64,000 nucleotides of DNA from UBA4744 sp963707435. Its GTDB lineage: Bacteria > Actinomycetota > Acidimicrobiia > Spongiisociales > UBA4744. Location of the stretch: contig CAVPPF010000005.1 of NCBI GenBank assembly GCA_963707435.1, positions 558,001-622,000 on the forward strand, written 5' to 3'. The notes under the pieces were generated by a model that did no database searches, was not told the origin of the DNA, and saw nothing but the letters and a program-made list of their open reading frames with translations. A program made the translations under genes and the position numbers. Positions within the stretch are counted from its first letter, which is position 1. Each line of letters opens with the position of its first letter. Positions 43,431 through 51,760 of the stretch are shown piece after piece.

Positions 43431-46019
43431 TCATGCTCGTTTTTCGATGGGTTGGTGGATGGACATCGGGAGGCGGTTGCGCCATCGGCCGTCCACCTCG
43501 TGGAAGGCGGCCGCCACCGCACCCGCCGTCGGGACCAGGCCGATCTCACCGACCCCCTTGATCCCGTAGGGGGCACCGGGTTGCGGGGCCTCCACCAGGT
43601 GCACCTCGATCTCCGGGATGTCCTTGGCGCGCAAGATGCCCAGGCTCCGGAGGGTCATGTTGGTCGGCATCCCGGCGTCGTCCGTCGGGAACTCTTCGGA
43701 GAGGGCGTACCCGAGCCCCATGTGGACCGCGCCCTGGACCTGGCCCTCGCACAGAGTCGGGTTGACCACCCGCCCCACATCGTGGACGGCAACGACCTTG
43801 TCGATCGTGCCCGTTTCAGGATCGGCGATCACCAGCTGGGCCGCGTACCCAAACGTCGAATGGATGATCGGGTTCTCCACCCCATCTTCGAGGGAGTTGG
43901 TCCAGTCGACCCGGTACTCGCCGTAGTAGTCGACGCCGGGACGGCACTCGTTCTCGAGAGCCACATGACAGGCGGCTTTGACGCCACCTGCTCCCATCAG
44001 CGTGCCTCGCGAGCCGGTCGTCTGACCGGCCCCCAGTTCCCGGGTGGTGTCGACCACGACCCGGACCCGTTCGGGAGCTATGCCCAGTTCCTCCACGGCC
44101 ACCTGCAGAGCCACGGTATGGATCCCCTGGCCCATCTCCGTCCAGCAGTGTCGGACCTCGACGGTGCCGTCCTCTTCAAACCGCACCACCGCACCGGAGA
44201 TCTCCTTGAAACCGTTGCCGAGCCCGGAGTTCTTGATTCCCATCCCGAGCCCGACCGCCTTGCCTGCCGCCCGGGCCCCGTCGTAGGCGTCTTTGATGGC
44301 ATCCAGGCACAGGCGGGCTCCCCGGCTGCCCTCGTCCATGATTTGTCCGGGACCCCACACATCTCCGGGCTCCACCACGTTGCGGGACCGGATCTCCCAG
44401 CCGCTGATGCCCACCTTTTCGGCCAGGCGATCGAGCAGCCCCTCCGTGGCGAACTGAGCCTGATTGGCACCGAAACCGCGAAAGGCGCCGCACACCGGGT
44501 TGTTCGTGCGGGCGGCGGTCGCCTCGACGTCGATGGTGGGGAACACATACGGACCGCTGGCGTGGCCGGCCGCCCGCTCCAGCACCTTCATCCCCACCGA
44601 AGCGTAGGGACCGCTGTCGCCGACCATACGGGCCCGCAAGGCGGTGAGTTTGCCGTCGGCGTCACAACCGGCGGTTGCCTCGATCCGGATGGGGTGCCGC
44701 TTGGCGTGCATCAGTAGGGATTGCTCCCGGGTCAGCGTGCACTTGACCGGCCGTCCCAGCAGGTGGGCAGCGAGCGCCGTCTGCGCCTGGTTGGACATGT
44801 CTTCCTTGCCGCCGAAGGCACCGCCGTTAGAAACCAGCTCCACGACGACATCGTCGTTGGAGATTGCCAGAACCTCTGCGATCTGATTGCGGTCGTCCCA
44901 TACGCCCTGGCCACCGGAATACACCATCATCGGTCCGTCGTCGTTCGGCACGGCCAGGGTCGATTCGGGTTCGAGGAAGGCGTGTTCGACGCGCGGGGTC
45001 AGGAAGGTCTCCTCGACCGTGAAGGCCGAGCCGGCTAGAGCAGCATCGACGTCCCCGCGGGCATAGACCGAGCGGGACAGAACGTTGCCGTCCAGCCCCC
45101 ATACGGCATCTTCCTCCGAGGCCAGCGCGGAGTCGGCATCGACAAAGGGCGAGTGCACGACGTATTCCACTTCCACCTTCTCGGCCGCGGCCCGTGCCTG
45201 GGCCACCGACTCGGCGACGACGATCGCCAGGACATCGCCGAGGTACGAGGTGCGACCTCCCACCGGGATGAAGACGGGCCAGTCCCGGTGAATGATCCCA
45301 ACTTTGAGCTCACCGGGGACATCCGCCCCGGTGTACACGGCGACCACGCCGTCCATGGCCAGCGCCGCGGCCGTGTCGATAGAGACGACATCCGCCCGGG
45401 CATGGTCGGCCAGGCGCAGCGCACCATGCAGCATGCCGTCGACCCGCATGTCATCGACGTATCCTCGATCGCCGAGCGCCAGGCCGACTGCCTCATACTT
45501 GGAACCGCGCGACCCGAGCCCGCCGAGCGGTTCGAGTTCCGGAATCGCGTCGTCGCGCAGCATCTCGATCGCCTCGAAGATCTTGGTGTATCCGGTGCAG
45601 CGGCACAGGTGTGCGCCCAACCGGCCCGCGGCCGTCTCGATGGTCAGGTCGCTGCCCTTCTGGTCGAGCAGGGCTTTCGTCCGGACGAGTATGCCGGGGG
45701 TGCAGAAGCCGCACTGGAGGGCGCCCGCTGCGGCGAAGGCGGTCGCGAGCCGGTCACGGTCGTTCTGATCGAATCCTTCGAGGGTCGTAACCGTCTTGCC
45801 CTCAGCCTTCTCCATCGGGACGAGACAGCTCTGGATGGCTTTGCCGTCCAGGAGCACGGTGCAGGCACCACATTGGCCCGACGGCGAACAGCCGTCCTTT
45901 GGGGACGTGATACCCAGTTCCTCGCGCAACGCAGCCAACAGATGGGGGTGATCGGCTGCTACCGAAACCGGGCGGCCATTCACCACGAACGAACTGATTC
46001 CCGGAGTCGTTAGCGTCAT
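43431..46019 (-). CDS. xdhD: XdhD-like xanthine dehydrogenase-family molybdenum hydroxylase (2Fe-2S plus molybdopterin fusion)
   Basis: An 862-residue fusion of an N-terminal two-[2Fe-2S] module and a molybdopterin subunit. Cluster ligands are C44, C50, C53, C65, then CGFCTPG and HLCRCTGY. The molybdopterin part follows after residue ~175 (GGQGVWDDRNQIAEVL; GAFGGKEDMSNQAQTAL; CGAFRGFGANQA; the Glu of GVGEIGLVP). No FAD domain is present, unlike typical xanthine dehydrogenase, so another partner must take electrons; YgfK is the obvious candidate. ATG at 46019 follows GAGGG. It is first in the xdhD-ssnA-ygfK operon. Confidence 0.92.
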   Translation of the reverse strand: MTLTTPGISSFVVNGRPVSVAADHPHLLAALREELGITSPKDGCSPSGQCGACTVLLDGKAIQSCLVPMEKAEGKTVTTLEGFDQNDRDRLATAFAAAGALQCGFCTPGILVRTKALLDQKGSDLTIETAAGRLGAHLCRCTGYTKIFEAIEMLRDDAIPELEPLGGLGSRGSKYEAVGLALGDRGYVDDMRVDGMLHGALRLADHARADVVSIDTAAALAMDGVVAVYTGADVPGELKVGIIHRDWPVFIPVGGRTSYLGDVLAIVVAESVAQARAAAEKVEVEYVVHSPFVDADSALASEEDAVWGLDGNVLSRSVYARGDVDAALAGSAFTVEETFLTPRVEHAFLEPESTLAVPNDDGPMMVYSGGQGVWDDRNQIAEVLAISNDDVVVELVSNGGAFGGKEDMSNQAQTALAAHLLGRPVKCTLTREQSLLMHAKRHPIRIEATAGCDADGKLTALRARMVGDSGPYASVGMKVLERAAGHASGPYVFPTIDVEATAARTNNPVCGAFRGFGANQAQFATEGLLDRLAEKVGISGWEIRSRNVVEPGDVWGPGQIMDEGSRGARLCLDAIKDAYDGARAAGKAVGLGMGIKNSGLGNGFKEISGAVVRFEEDGTVEVRHCWTEMGQGIHTVALQVAVEELGIAPERVRVVVDTTRELGAGQTTGSRGTLMGAGGVKAACHVALENECRPGVDYYGEYRVDWTNSLEDGVENPIIHSTFGYAAQLVIADPETGTIDKVVAVHDVGRVVNPTLCEGQVQGAVHMGLGYALSEEFPTDDAGMPTNMTLRSLGILRAKDIPEIEVHLVEAPQPGAPYGIKGVGEIGLVPTAGAVAAAFHEVDGRWRNRLPMSIHQPIEKRA

Positions 46020-46079
46020 GTCACACCCTCTCAATAGAGCCGGTTCTACGCAACCGTAGAGCGATCGCCCGGTGGTGTC

Positions 46080-46108
46080 ATCTTGAGGTCGATTTAACAG
46101 TTTGTCAA
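46080..46108 (-). promoter_or_regulatory. Candidate promoter of the xdhD operon
   Basis: On the minus strand, TTGACA (46108-46103) and CAAGAT (46085-46080) are spaced by exactly 17 bp, giving a plausible sigma-A promoter 60-90 bp upstream of the ATG. The -35 box overlaps an operator-like palindrome. Confidence 0.5.
46094..46108. promoter_or_regulatory. Operator-like palindrome upstream of xdhD
   Basis: TTGACA-AAC-TGTTAA on the minus strand, one mismatch from a perfect TTGACA-N3-TGTCAA palindrome. The same motif occurs at 46819-46833, upstream of the transporter operon. The YheO-like regulator lies between the two sites. Confidence 0.45.
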
Positions 46109-46190
46109 CGGCTCACCTGAGGCGCGTTGATGTGGAAAACGGCCCCTCCGCACGAGGTAGAGTCCTGGGAACCGGTCGAGGAGTATCGAC

Positions 46191-46433
46191 GTGTCGTGCC
46201 GAGCGGAGTTCACGATCGAGCCGTTCGAGGAAGGCTCTCCCGGTCGCCACGTCATGGCTGCCGTCGAGGCCGTTCGGGCCCTTGGTTTCGAACCCGAGCT
46301 GGGTCCTTTCGGGACGTCCGTCGAAGGTGAACCTGCCCGGGTCATCGACGCAATCAGGGCGATGCTCGCCACCGTCGGCACGTCCGGGGCCTCCCGGATC
46401 ACGCTGCACATCGATCTGGACTATCAGCCATGA
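46191..46433 (+). CDS. Small thiamine-binding-fold protein (MTH1187/YkoF-like)
   Basis: An 80-residue protein with the pattern of MTH1187/YkoF domains, which bind thiamine or pyrimidine-like ligands: an initial strand EFTIEPFE, a helix AAVEAVRALG, then ELGPFGTSVEGE and a terminal strand RITLHIDLDY. GTG at 46191 is preceded by GAGGAG. The stop overlaps the following regulator start by 4 bp (ATGA), so it may supply the ligand-sensing part of a two-gene switch. Confidence 0.75.
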   Translation: MSCRAEFTIEPFEEGSPGRHVMAAVEAVRALGFEPELGPFGTSVEGEPARVIDAIRAMLATVGTSGASRITLHIDLDYQP

Positions 46434-46798
46434 CCGTTGCGACGACCCACCCTGTTCTGGTCGCCATCCAGCCACTCCTCGATGCCGTCGGCGGGACGAT
46501 CATCCCGGCCGGTGGGCTCGACGCGGGCGACGTCCCCATCTCCTGGGAAGGGGAGGTGATCGGCGGTGTCCGACTGGACTCGCTTTCCGGGGCCCTCGAG
46601 CGGTTGGTTGCCAACATCGAGGACGAGCTGGGTGGAAAGCTCGTGGACCTCCCCAGGAAGGAAAAACAGGCTGCCGTCCGCATGCTCGACGAACGGGGAG
46701 CGTTCTTCTTGAGAAAAGCAATCGAAGAAGTCGCCGCCATGATGGGAGTCAGCCGGATCACCATCTACAACTACCTGAACGTGATCAGGAATGATTGA
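46430..46798 (+). CDS. YheO/DauR-like helix-turn-helix regulator
   Basis: A 122-residue regulator. The C-terminal ~40 residues are a helix-turn-helix of the YheO/DauR type (EKQAAVRMLDERGAFFLRKA, then IEEVAAMMGVSRITIYNYLN). The N-terminal half is too short for the PAS domain of full YheO proteins; the upstream thiamine-binding-like partner may replace it. It lies between xdhD and the nucleoside transporter, with matching operator candidates on both sides, and probably regulates both. Confidence 0.8.
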   Translation: MTVATTHPVLVAIQPLLDAVGGTIIPAGGLDAGDVPISWEGEVIGGVRLDSLSGALERLVANIEDELGGKLVDLPRKEKQAAVRMLDERGAFFLRKAIEEVAAMMGVSRITIYNYLNVIRND

Positions 46799-46818
46799 GC
46801 ACCGGCGCCTGCAGCGAA

Positions 46819-46833
46819 TTGACATTTTGTTAG
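46819..46833. promoter_or_regulatory. Operator-like site upstream of the BMP transporter operon
   Basis: TTGACA-TTT-TGTTAG matches the site in front of xdhD in 12 of 15 bases, with the variable bases in the spacer and at the last position. TTGACA would be the -35 box of the transporter promoter; the -10 is not clear. Confidence 0.4.
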
Positions 46834-46890
46834 CCAACGACGACGCTACCGACGTGGCGTCGGTTCGGGGTCGAAGGGAGACGCGTTGGC

Positions 46891-48066
46891 GTGACTAGCG
46901 CGGTAGAGCAGCGTCGAAGCAAGTCGAGGTACCTTGCGTTCTTGATCCCGGTCGGTTCCGTCCTCGCGGCCCTCCTCATCGGAGCGATCATGCTGGTCGC
47001 GCTGGGTGCCAACCCACTCGAGGGCTTCCGCGAGTTATTCAACGGGGCGTTCGGAAGCACCGACGCCCTCATCTCGACCGCTTTGAAGGCCACGCCTCTT
47101 CTGTTTGTTGGTGTGGGCATCACCATCGCCTTCCGGGCCAACGTCATCAACATCGGCGGGGAGGGCCAGATGGTGGCCGGTGGGCTCCTCGCTACGGTGG
47201 TAGCCCTGACCTTGCCCGACCTCTCCGCCTGGATCATGTTGCCGGCCGTTCTGATCGCCGGGCTGATCGGCGGAGCAGCCTGGGGAGCAGTGCCCGGAGC
47301 CCTCAAGGCCTACTTCGGAGTCAACGAAATCCTCAGCACGATCATGCTCAACGTCGTCGCCGTGCAGCTCATGAACTATTTGCTCCGGGGACCCCTCATC
47401 GACCCGGGTGAGATTGAACGCGGCACGCGAATCCCCCAGACGGCCCGGCTTCAGGAAGGGGCCGATCTACCGCTTCTGTTCGGGGATGGCCGCTTCCACA
47501 TTGGACCGCTGCTGGCTGTACTGGTTGCCGTTGCGGCCTACATCCTCCTGTGGCGAACGCCCCTCGGATACCGGGTACGAGCGGTCGGATTGAACCCGGA
47601 TGCCTCCAAATACGCCGGCATCCCGGTCAAGCGGACCATCGTCCTTGCTCTGACGCTCAGCGGCGCAATGTGTGGACTCGCCGGGGCAGTGCTGGTCTTC
47701 GGGAGCGAGAGCCACCGGATGGTCACCGACGGTTCCACGGCCGGATTCACCGGCAGCGCCGGATTCAACGGCATCGTCGCCGCCCTCTTCGGAGGACTCC
47801 ATCCCATCTGGACGATTCCTGCTTCCTTCCTGTTCGGCGGCCTCCTCGTCGGCGGCCTCGCCTTACAGCGAGCCGTGCAGGTGCCGTCGGCCCTGATCCT
47901 TGCCCTGAACGGCTTGGTCGTGGTGTTCGTGGTAGCGACCGACCGCTACCGCAAGCGCATGCTGGCCAGGGATGCCCGGGTGGACGCGCCGGAACCGCTT
48001 GCCCCTCCGTCGAGTTCTCCCCCGACAAATGGACCCGCGCCTCCTGGTGAAGGAGACTCCTCGTGA
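46891..48066 (+). CDS. BMP-type nucleoside/nucleobase ABC transporter permease 1
   Basis: A 391-residue membrane protein of the branched-chain/ribose type (BPD_transp_2). About nine hydrophobic helices run up to residue ~350, with NINIGGEGQMVAGGLLATVVAL and AYFGVNEILSTIMLNVVAV typical of PnrA/NupP-linked permeases. A proline-rich tail ends the protein. GTG at 46891 is the start. It overlaps permease 2 by 4 bp. With the BMP lipoprotein it probably imports purine nucleosides or bases. Confidence 0.88.
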   Translation: MTSAVEQRRSKSRYLAFLIPVGSVLAALLIGAIMLVALGANPLEGFRELFNGAFGSTDALISTALKATPLLFVGVGITIAFRANVINIGGEGQMVAGGLLATVVALTLPDLSAWIMLPAVLIAGLIGGAAWGAVPGALKAYFGVNEILSTIMLNVVAVQLMNYLLRGPLIDPGEIERGTRIPQTARLQEGADLPLLFGDGRFHIGPLLAVLVAVAAYILLWRTPLGYRVRAVGLNPDASKYAGIPVKRTIVLALTLSGAMCGLAGAVLVFGSESHRMVTDGSTAGFTGSAGFNGIVAALFGGLHPIWTIPASFLFGGLLVGGLALQRAVQVPSALILALNGLVVVFVVATDRYRKRMLARDARVDAPEPLAPPSSSPPTNGPAPPGEGDSS

Positions 48067-48995
48067 GCGATTTCTTCACCACGGCCGTACTGGTCGCCAC
48101 CGCCGCCTCCGGCATCCGCCTCGCCGTCCCGCTGCTGTTTGCTTCCCTCGGCGAGACCTTCGGGCAGCGCAGTGGTGTGCTCAACCTCGGTGTCGACGGC
48201 ATCATGCTGCTCGGGGCGTTCGGCGGCTACTACGCGGTGCTGCAGACGGGTAGCGTCTGGCTGGGGCTGCTGGTCGGAATAGCGGTCGGGCTCCTGCTCG
48301 GCCTGATCTCGGCGGTGATCTCCGTCACCCTGAAGGCCGAACAGGGCATCAGCGGTATCGGTATCTACCTGTTCGGGCTCGGCATGAGCGACCTCTTGTT
48401 CCAGAAACTGGTCGGTACCCCCCTGCCAATCACGAAATTCCCCAAATTGAACATCCCGGTTCTCAGCGACATCCCCATCATCGGCGAATTGCTCTTCCAA
48501 CACAGCGTGGTCGTCTACCTGGCTTTCCTGGCCGTCCCGATCAGCATGTACATCATCAACAAGACCACCTTCGGGATGAACATCCGGGCGGTGGGCGAAA
48601 ACCCGGAGGCTGCCGACAGTCTCGGGGTCAGCGTGAACCGGGTCCGCTATGCCACCGTCACGATCGGCGGCACACTGGCCGGTGTGGCCGGGGCCGCCCT
48701 GGCCATCGACCTCGGCATCTTCCAGCAGAACCTGACCAACGCCGCCGGGTTCATCGCAATTGCCCTCGTGTATTTCGGGGCATGGCGCCCGATCGGCGTG
48801 ATGCTCGGATCACTGCTGTACGGGTTCGTCAACGCGATCGTGCTGCAGCTCAAGACCCTGTCCATCATCCCGCCGGACTTGTCGAACTTCGCGGCCATGG
48901 CGCCCGCCATCTTTACGATTCTGGCGCTCGTGATTGTCGCCCGTCGCTTCAAGGCGCCGGCAGCACTCACGAAGCCCTACTCACGAGGAGAATGA
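48063..48995 (+). CDS. BMP-type nucleoside/nucleobase ABC transporter permease 2
   Basis: A 310-residue partner permease. The sequence VLNLGVDGIMLLGAFGGYYA, then INKTTFGMNIRAVGENPEAADSLGVSVNRVRYATV (split by a loop) is typical of the second permease of BMP/PnrA importers. The GTG at 48063 lies inside the stop of permease 1 (GTGA). The binding lipoprotein gene follows after 36 bp. Confidence 0.88.
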   Translation: MSDFFTTAVLVATAASGIRLAVPLLFASLGETFGQRSGVLNLGVDGIMLLGAFGGYYAVLQTGSVWLGLLVGIAVGLLLGLISAVISVTLKAEQGISGIGIYLFGLGMSDLLFQKLVGTPLPITKFPKLNIPVLSDIPIIGELLFQHSVVVYLAFLAVPISMYIINKTTFGMNIRAVGENPEAADSLGVSVNRVRYATVTIGGTLAGVAGAALAIDLGIFQQNLTNAAGFIAIALVYFGAWRPIGVMLGSLLYGFVNAIVLQLKTLSIIPPDLSNFAAMAPAIFTILALVIVARRFKAPAALTKPYSRGE

Positions 48996-49031
48996 GCAAG
49001 GACCAGACGGTCCCCACAACGAGGAGGAACA

Positions 49032-50096
49032 TTGAAAAAGCACAGAATGACCTGGCTGATCTTGGTATTGGCGCTGGCACTGGTTGCCGCGGCTTGCGGC
49101 GATACGGCCGATGAAGAAACGACCACAACCGCCGCATCCGGCGAGACGACGACCACTGCGGCGTCGGGTGAGACCACCACGACGGGTGCGGCCGCAGAGG
49201 CCTTCCGTATCGCCATCGTGGCGCCGTCGGCACAGAATGACCTCGCATTCACTCAGTCGATCGTCGACGCCGTCAATGTGATCAAGGGTGAGATGGGGTT
49301 GGCGGATAGCGATATTCAGATCACCGACGGCACGTTCGTCGTTGAGGATGCCGCCGCCGCCATCCGCGCCTACGCCGCCGACGGCGTGGATCTGGTCATC
49401 GCTCACGGATCCCAGTACGGAGGTTCACTCCAGGAAATCGCCCCGGATTTCCCGGACACGTCCTTCGCCTGGGGTACGGCAGCAGACACGTTCGGGTTGG
49501 ACAACGTCTTCTCCTACGAAGCGGCCTCCGACGAGGGTGGCTATGTGATGGGCGTCATGGCGGCAGCTCTGAGTGAGAGCGGCACGATTGGCATCGTCGG
49601 ACCCGTCGAGGTAGGCGACGCGAAGCTCTATGTCGACGGATTCAAGGCGGGTGTGCTCGCCCAGGATCCCGGCGCCAACGTATTGGTCAACTACACGGAC
49701 TCGTTCAGCGACGTAGCCCTCGCCTCGGAAGCTGCCCAGGCTTTCGCCGCCAACGGAGCAGACGTGATGTCGGGGACGGCTCAGATGGTCGTCGGAGCGG
49801 TGACCGTCGCCAGCGACACCGACATCCTGTGGTTCGGGACCCAGGCCAATCAGACCAGCCTGGCGCCGAGCATCGTCGTGGCGTCTCAGGTCTACCACTG
49901 GGAAGTTGTCCTGCGTGACATCGTCTCCAAGATCCAGGCCGGAACGCTCGGCGGTGAGATCTACGTGATCGATCTGGCCAATGGTGGCGAAGTGATCGAG
50001 TACAACGACGCATTCGCGCTTCCTGCCGACGTCAGACAGCTTGGGGACGACACCGTTGCCGGCATCATCGACGGATCGATCACGACCGGCGGCTAG
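49032..50096 (+). CDS. BMP/PnrA-family substrate-binding lipoprotein
   Basis: A 354-residue exported lipoprotein. Signal peptide with lipobox AAAC (Cys22), then a threonine-rich linker to about residue 55. The binding domain matches basic membrane protein/PnrA (purine nucleoside receptor A) proteins: AIVAPSAQNDLAFTQSI, VIAHGSQYGGSLQEIAPDFPD, and GGYVMGVMAAALSESGTIGIVG separated by short loops. TTG at 49032 has GAGGAGG upstream. It is the specificity determinant of the importer; purine nucleosides are the common ligand in this family. Confidence 0.9.
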   Translation: MKKHRMTWLILVLALALVAAACGDTADEETTTTAASGETTTTAASGETTTTGAAAEAFRIAIVAPSAQNDLAFTQSIVDAVNVIKGEMGLADSDIQITDGTFVVEDAAAAIRAYAADGVDLVIAHGSQYGGSLQEIAPDFPDTSFAWGTAADTFGLDNVFSYEAASDEGGYVMGVMAAALSESGTIGIVGPVEVGDAKLYVDGFKAGVLAQDPGANVLVNYTDSFSDVALASEAAQAFAANGADVMSGTAQMVVGAVTVASDTDILWFGTQANQTSLAPSIVVASQVYHWEVVLRDIVSKIQAGTLGGEIYVIDLANGGEVIEYNDAFALPADVRQLGDDTVAGIIDGSITTGG

Positions 50097-50132
50097 GAGG
50101 AAGTGTGAGGAGCGGCTGCGAGAAGGACTGTC

Positions 50133-50160
50133 GTACTTTGTACTTCGTACCTGGTACCGC
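50133..50160. repeat. GTACNNN heptamer repeat, four units
   Basis: GTACTTT, GTACTTC, GTACCTG and GTACCGC are contiguous. They lie between the lipoprotein gene and the ATPase gene of the same transporter. The element interrupts the operon with a 133-bp spacer. Confidence 0.75.
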
Positions 50161-50229
50161 GACCTCAATCGTGGCAGTCGACCGGGGCGGGCGGCCGCTC
50201 GCCCCGGCTCACAACCATGAGGTGGCAGT

Positions 50230-51759
50230 GTGAGCGAAACGCCGATGCTGGAGATGCGGGCGATCACCAAGCGGTTCCCCGGTGTCCTGGCCAACGACCG
50301 GGTCGACTTCGACGTGATGGCCGGGGAAGTCCACACGCTGCTGGGTGAGAACGGGGCGGGCAAGAGCACCCTCATGAAGATCCTCTACGGGCTCTATCGC
50401 CAGGATGAGGGCGAAATCCTGCTGAACGGTTCTCCGGTTGAGATCCATAGCCCCACCGATGCGATCGACTTGAACATCGGCATGATCCATCAGCACTTCA
50501 TGATGGTGGAGAGCCTGACCGTGGCCGAGAACGTGGCGCTCGGGCTGCCATCGAACCGGGGGTTCCGAACCGATCTTGACGCCGTTTCCGAAAGGATCAC
50601 GGAACTCGGGTCGCGTTACGGCCTCAAGATCGATCCGAGTGCCACCGTCTGGCAGCTGTCGGTCGGTCAGAAACAGCGGGTGGAGATCATCAAGGCGCTC
50701 TACCGCAATGCCAACCTGCTGATCCTCGATGAACCGACCGCCGTGCTGACCCCGCAAGAAGTGGACCAACTCTTTGCGACCCTCCGGCAAATGACGGCCG
50801 ACGGTCGAGGCTTGATCTTCATCTCCCACAAGCTGCACGAAGTGCTCGCCCTCAGCGATCGCATAACCGTGCTGCGGCAGGGCCGCAAAACGGGTGAGGT
50901 ACCGGTTGAGGGAGCAACCAGGGAAAGCCTCGCCCGGATGATGGTCGGGCGGGAAGTCAAGCTGGCACCGGACAAGCCGGAGGTCGAAACCGGGCGGGCG
51001 CGGCTCCGCATCGAAGGTCTGACCGTGCTGGGCGATCGAGGAGACGAGGCAGTCCGCGGCCTCAATCTGGAAGTCAAGGCGGGGGAAATTCTTGGACTGG
51101 CCGGCGTGTCCGGCAATGGCCAGCGCGAGATGGCCGAAACCATCGGTGGTCTTCGCTCACCGACCTCTGGATCGATCTTCATCGATGACGTCGACGTAGC
51201 CGGCAAGCTTCCCATCGAGATCCGGCAAGCCGGTCTCTCCTACGTGCCCGAAGGACGCATGAAGAACGGCTGCATCGGCGAGTTCACGATTTCCGAGAAC
51301 CTCCTGTTGGTCGATCACAAGGACCCCCGTTTCGTGAAGAGGGGTCTGTTTGATTTTGGCGCCATCAAGGAGCATTCGGCTCAATTGGTCAAGGAGTATG
51401 CGGTCAAGACGCCGACCCTGGAGACCACCGCCCGCAGCCTGTCGGGTGGGAACATCCAGAAAGTGATTCTGGCGCGAGAGATCTCGGGGACGCCCAAGGT
51501 GCTGCTGGCATCCCAGCCCACCCGTGGTGTGGATATCGGAGCCGCCGAGTACATCCACAAACGTCTGGTCGGTCAGCGCGAAGCAGGCACCGCCATCCTG
51601 GTGATCTCTGAGGACCTCGACGAGGTATTCGGGCTTTCCGATCGTATCGCGGTCATCTATGAGGGACAGATCATGGGCATCGTGGATCCGGCTACCACGA
51701 GCCGCGAGGAGATCGGGTTGATGATGGCCGGCGTCCGACCGGAGTCTGCTGCAAGCTGA
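50230..51759 (+). CDS. BMP-type nucleoside ABC transporter ATPase (two fused nucleotide-binding domains)
   Basis: A 509-residue RbsA/NupO-like ATPase with two nucleotide-binding halves. NBD1 has Walker A GENGAGKST, signature LSVGQKQRVEI and Walker B LILDEPTAVL. NBD2 has the degenerate Walker A GVSGNGQRE, signature LSGGNIQKVIL and LLASQPTRGVD in place of a standard DEP. This asymmetric pattern is normal for the family. GTG at 50230 is used as start. It completes the importer started at 46.9 kb. Its stop is only 1 bp from the convergent metZ stop, with no terminator between. Confidence 0.92.
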   Translation: MSETPMLEMRAITKRFPGVLANDRVDFDVMAGEVHTLLGENGAGKSTLMKILYGLYRQDEGEILLNGSPVEIHSPTDAIDLNIGMIHQHFMMVESLTVAENVALGLPSNRGFRTDLDAVSERITELGSRYGLKIDPSATVWQLSVGQKQRVEIIKALYRNANLLILDEPTAVLTPQEVDQLFATLRQMTADGRGLIFISHKLHEVLALSDRITVLRQGRKTGEVPVEGATRESLARMMVGREVKLAPDKPEVETGRARLRIEGLTVLGDRGDEAVRGLNLEVKAGEILGLAGVSGNGQREMAETIGGLRSPTSGSIFIDDVDVAGKLPIEIRQAGLSYVPEGRMKNGCIGEFTISENLLLVDHKDPRFVKRGLFDFGAIKEHSAQLVKEYAVKTPTLETTARSLSGGNIQKVILAREISGTPKVLLASQPTRGVDIGAAEYIHKRLVGQREAGTAILVISEDLDEVFGLSDRIAVIYEGQIMGIVDPATTSREEIGLMMAGVRPESAAS

Positions 51760-51760
51760 G

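Noticed and set aside
42378..44717. A 779-residue plus-strand open frame opposite ssnA and xdhD
   Set aside because: Shadow of two well-recognised minus-strand genes; no motif.
43431..46019. Selenoprotein with in-frame UGA in XdhD
   Set aside because: The frame is continuous with no internal stop; any selenium would be a labile cofactor, which sequence cannot show.
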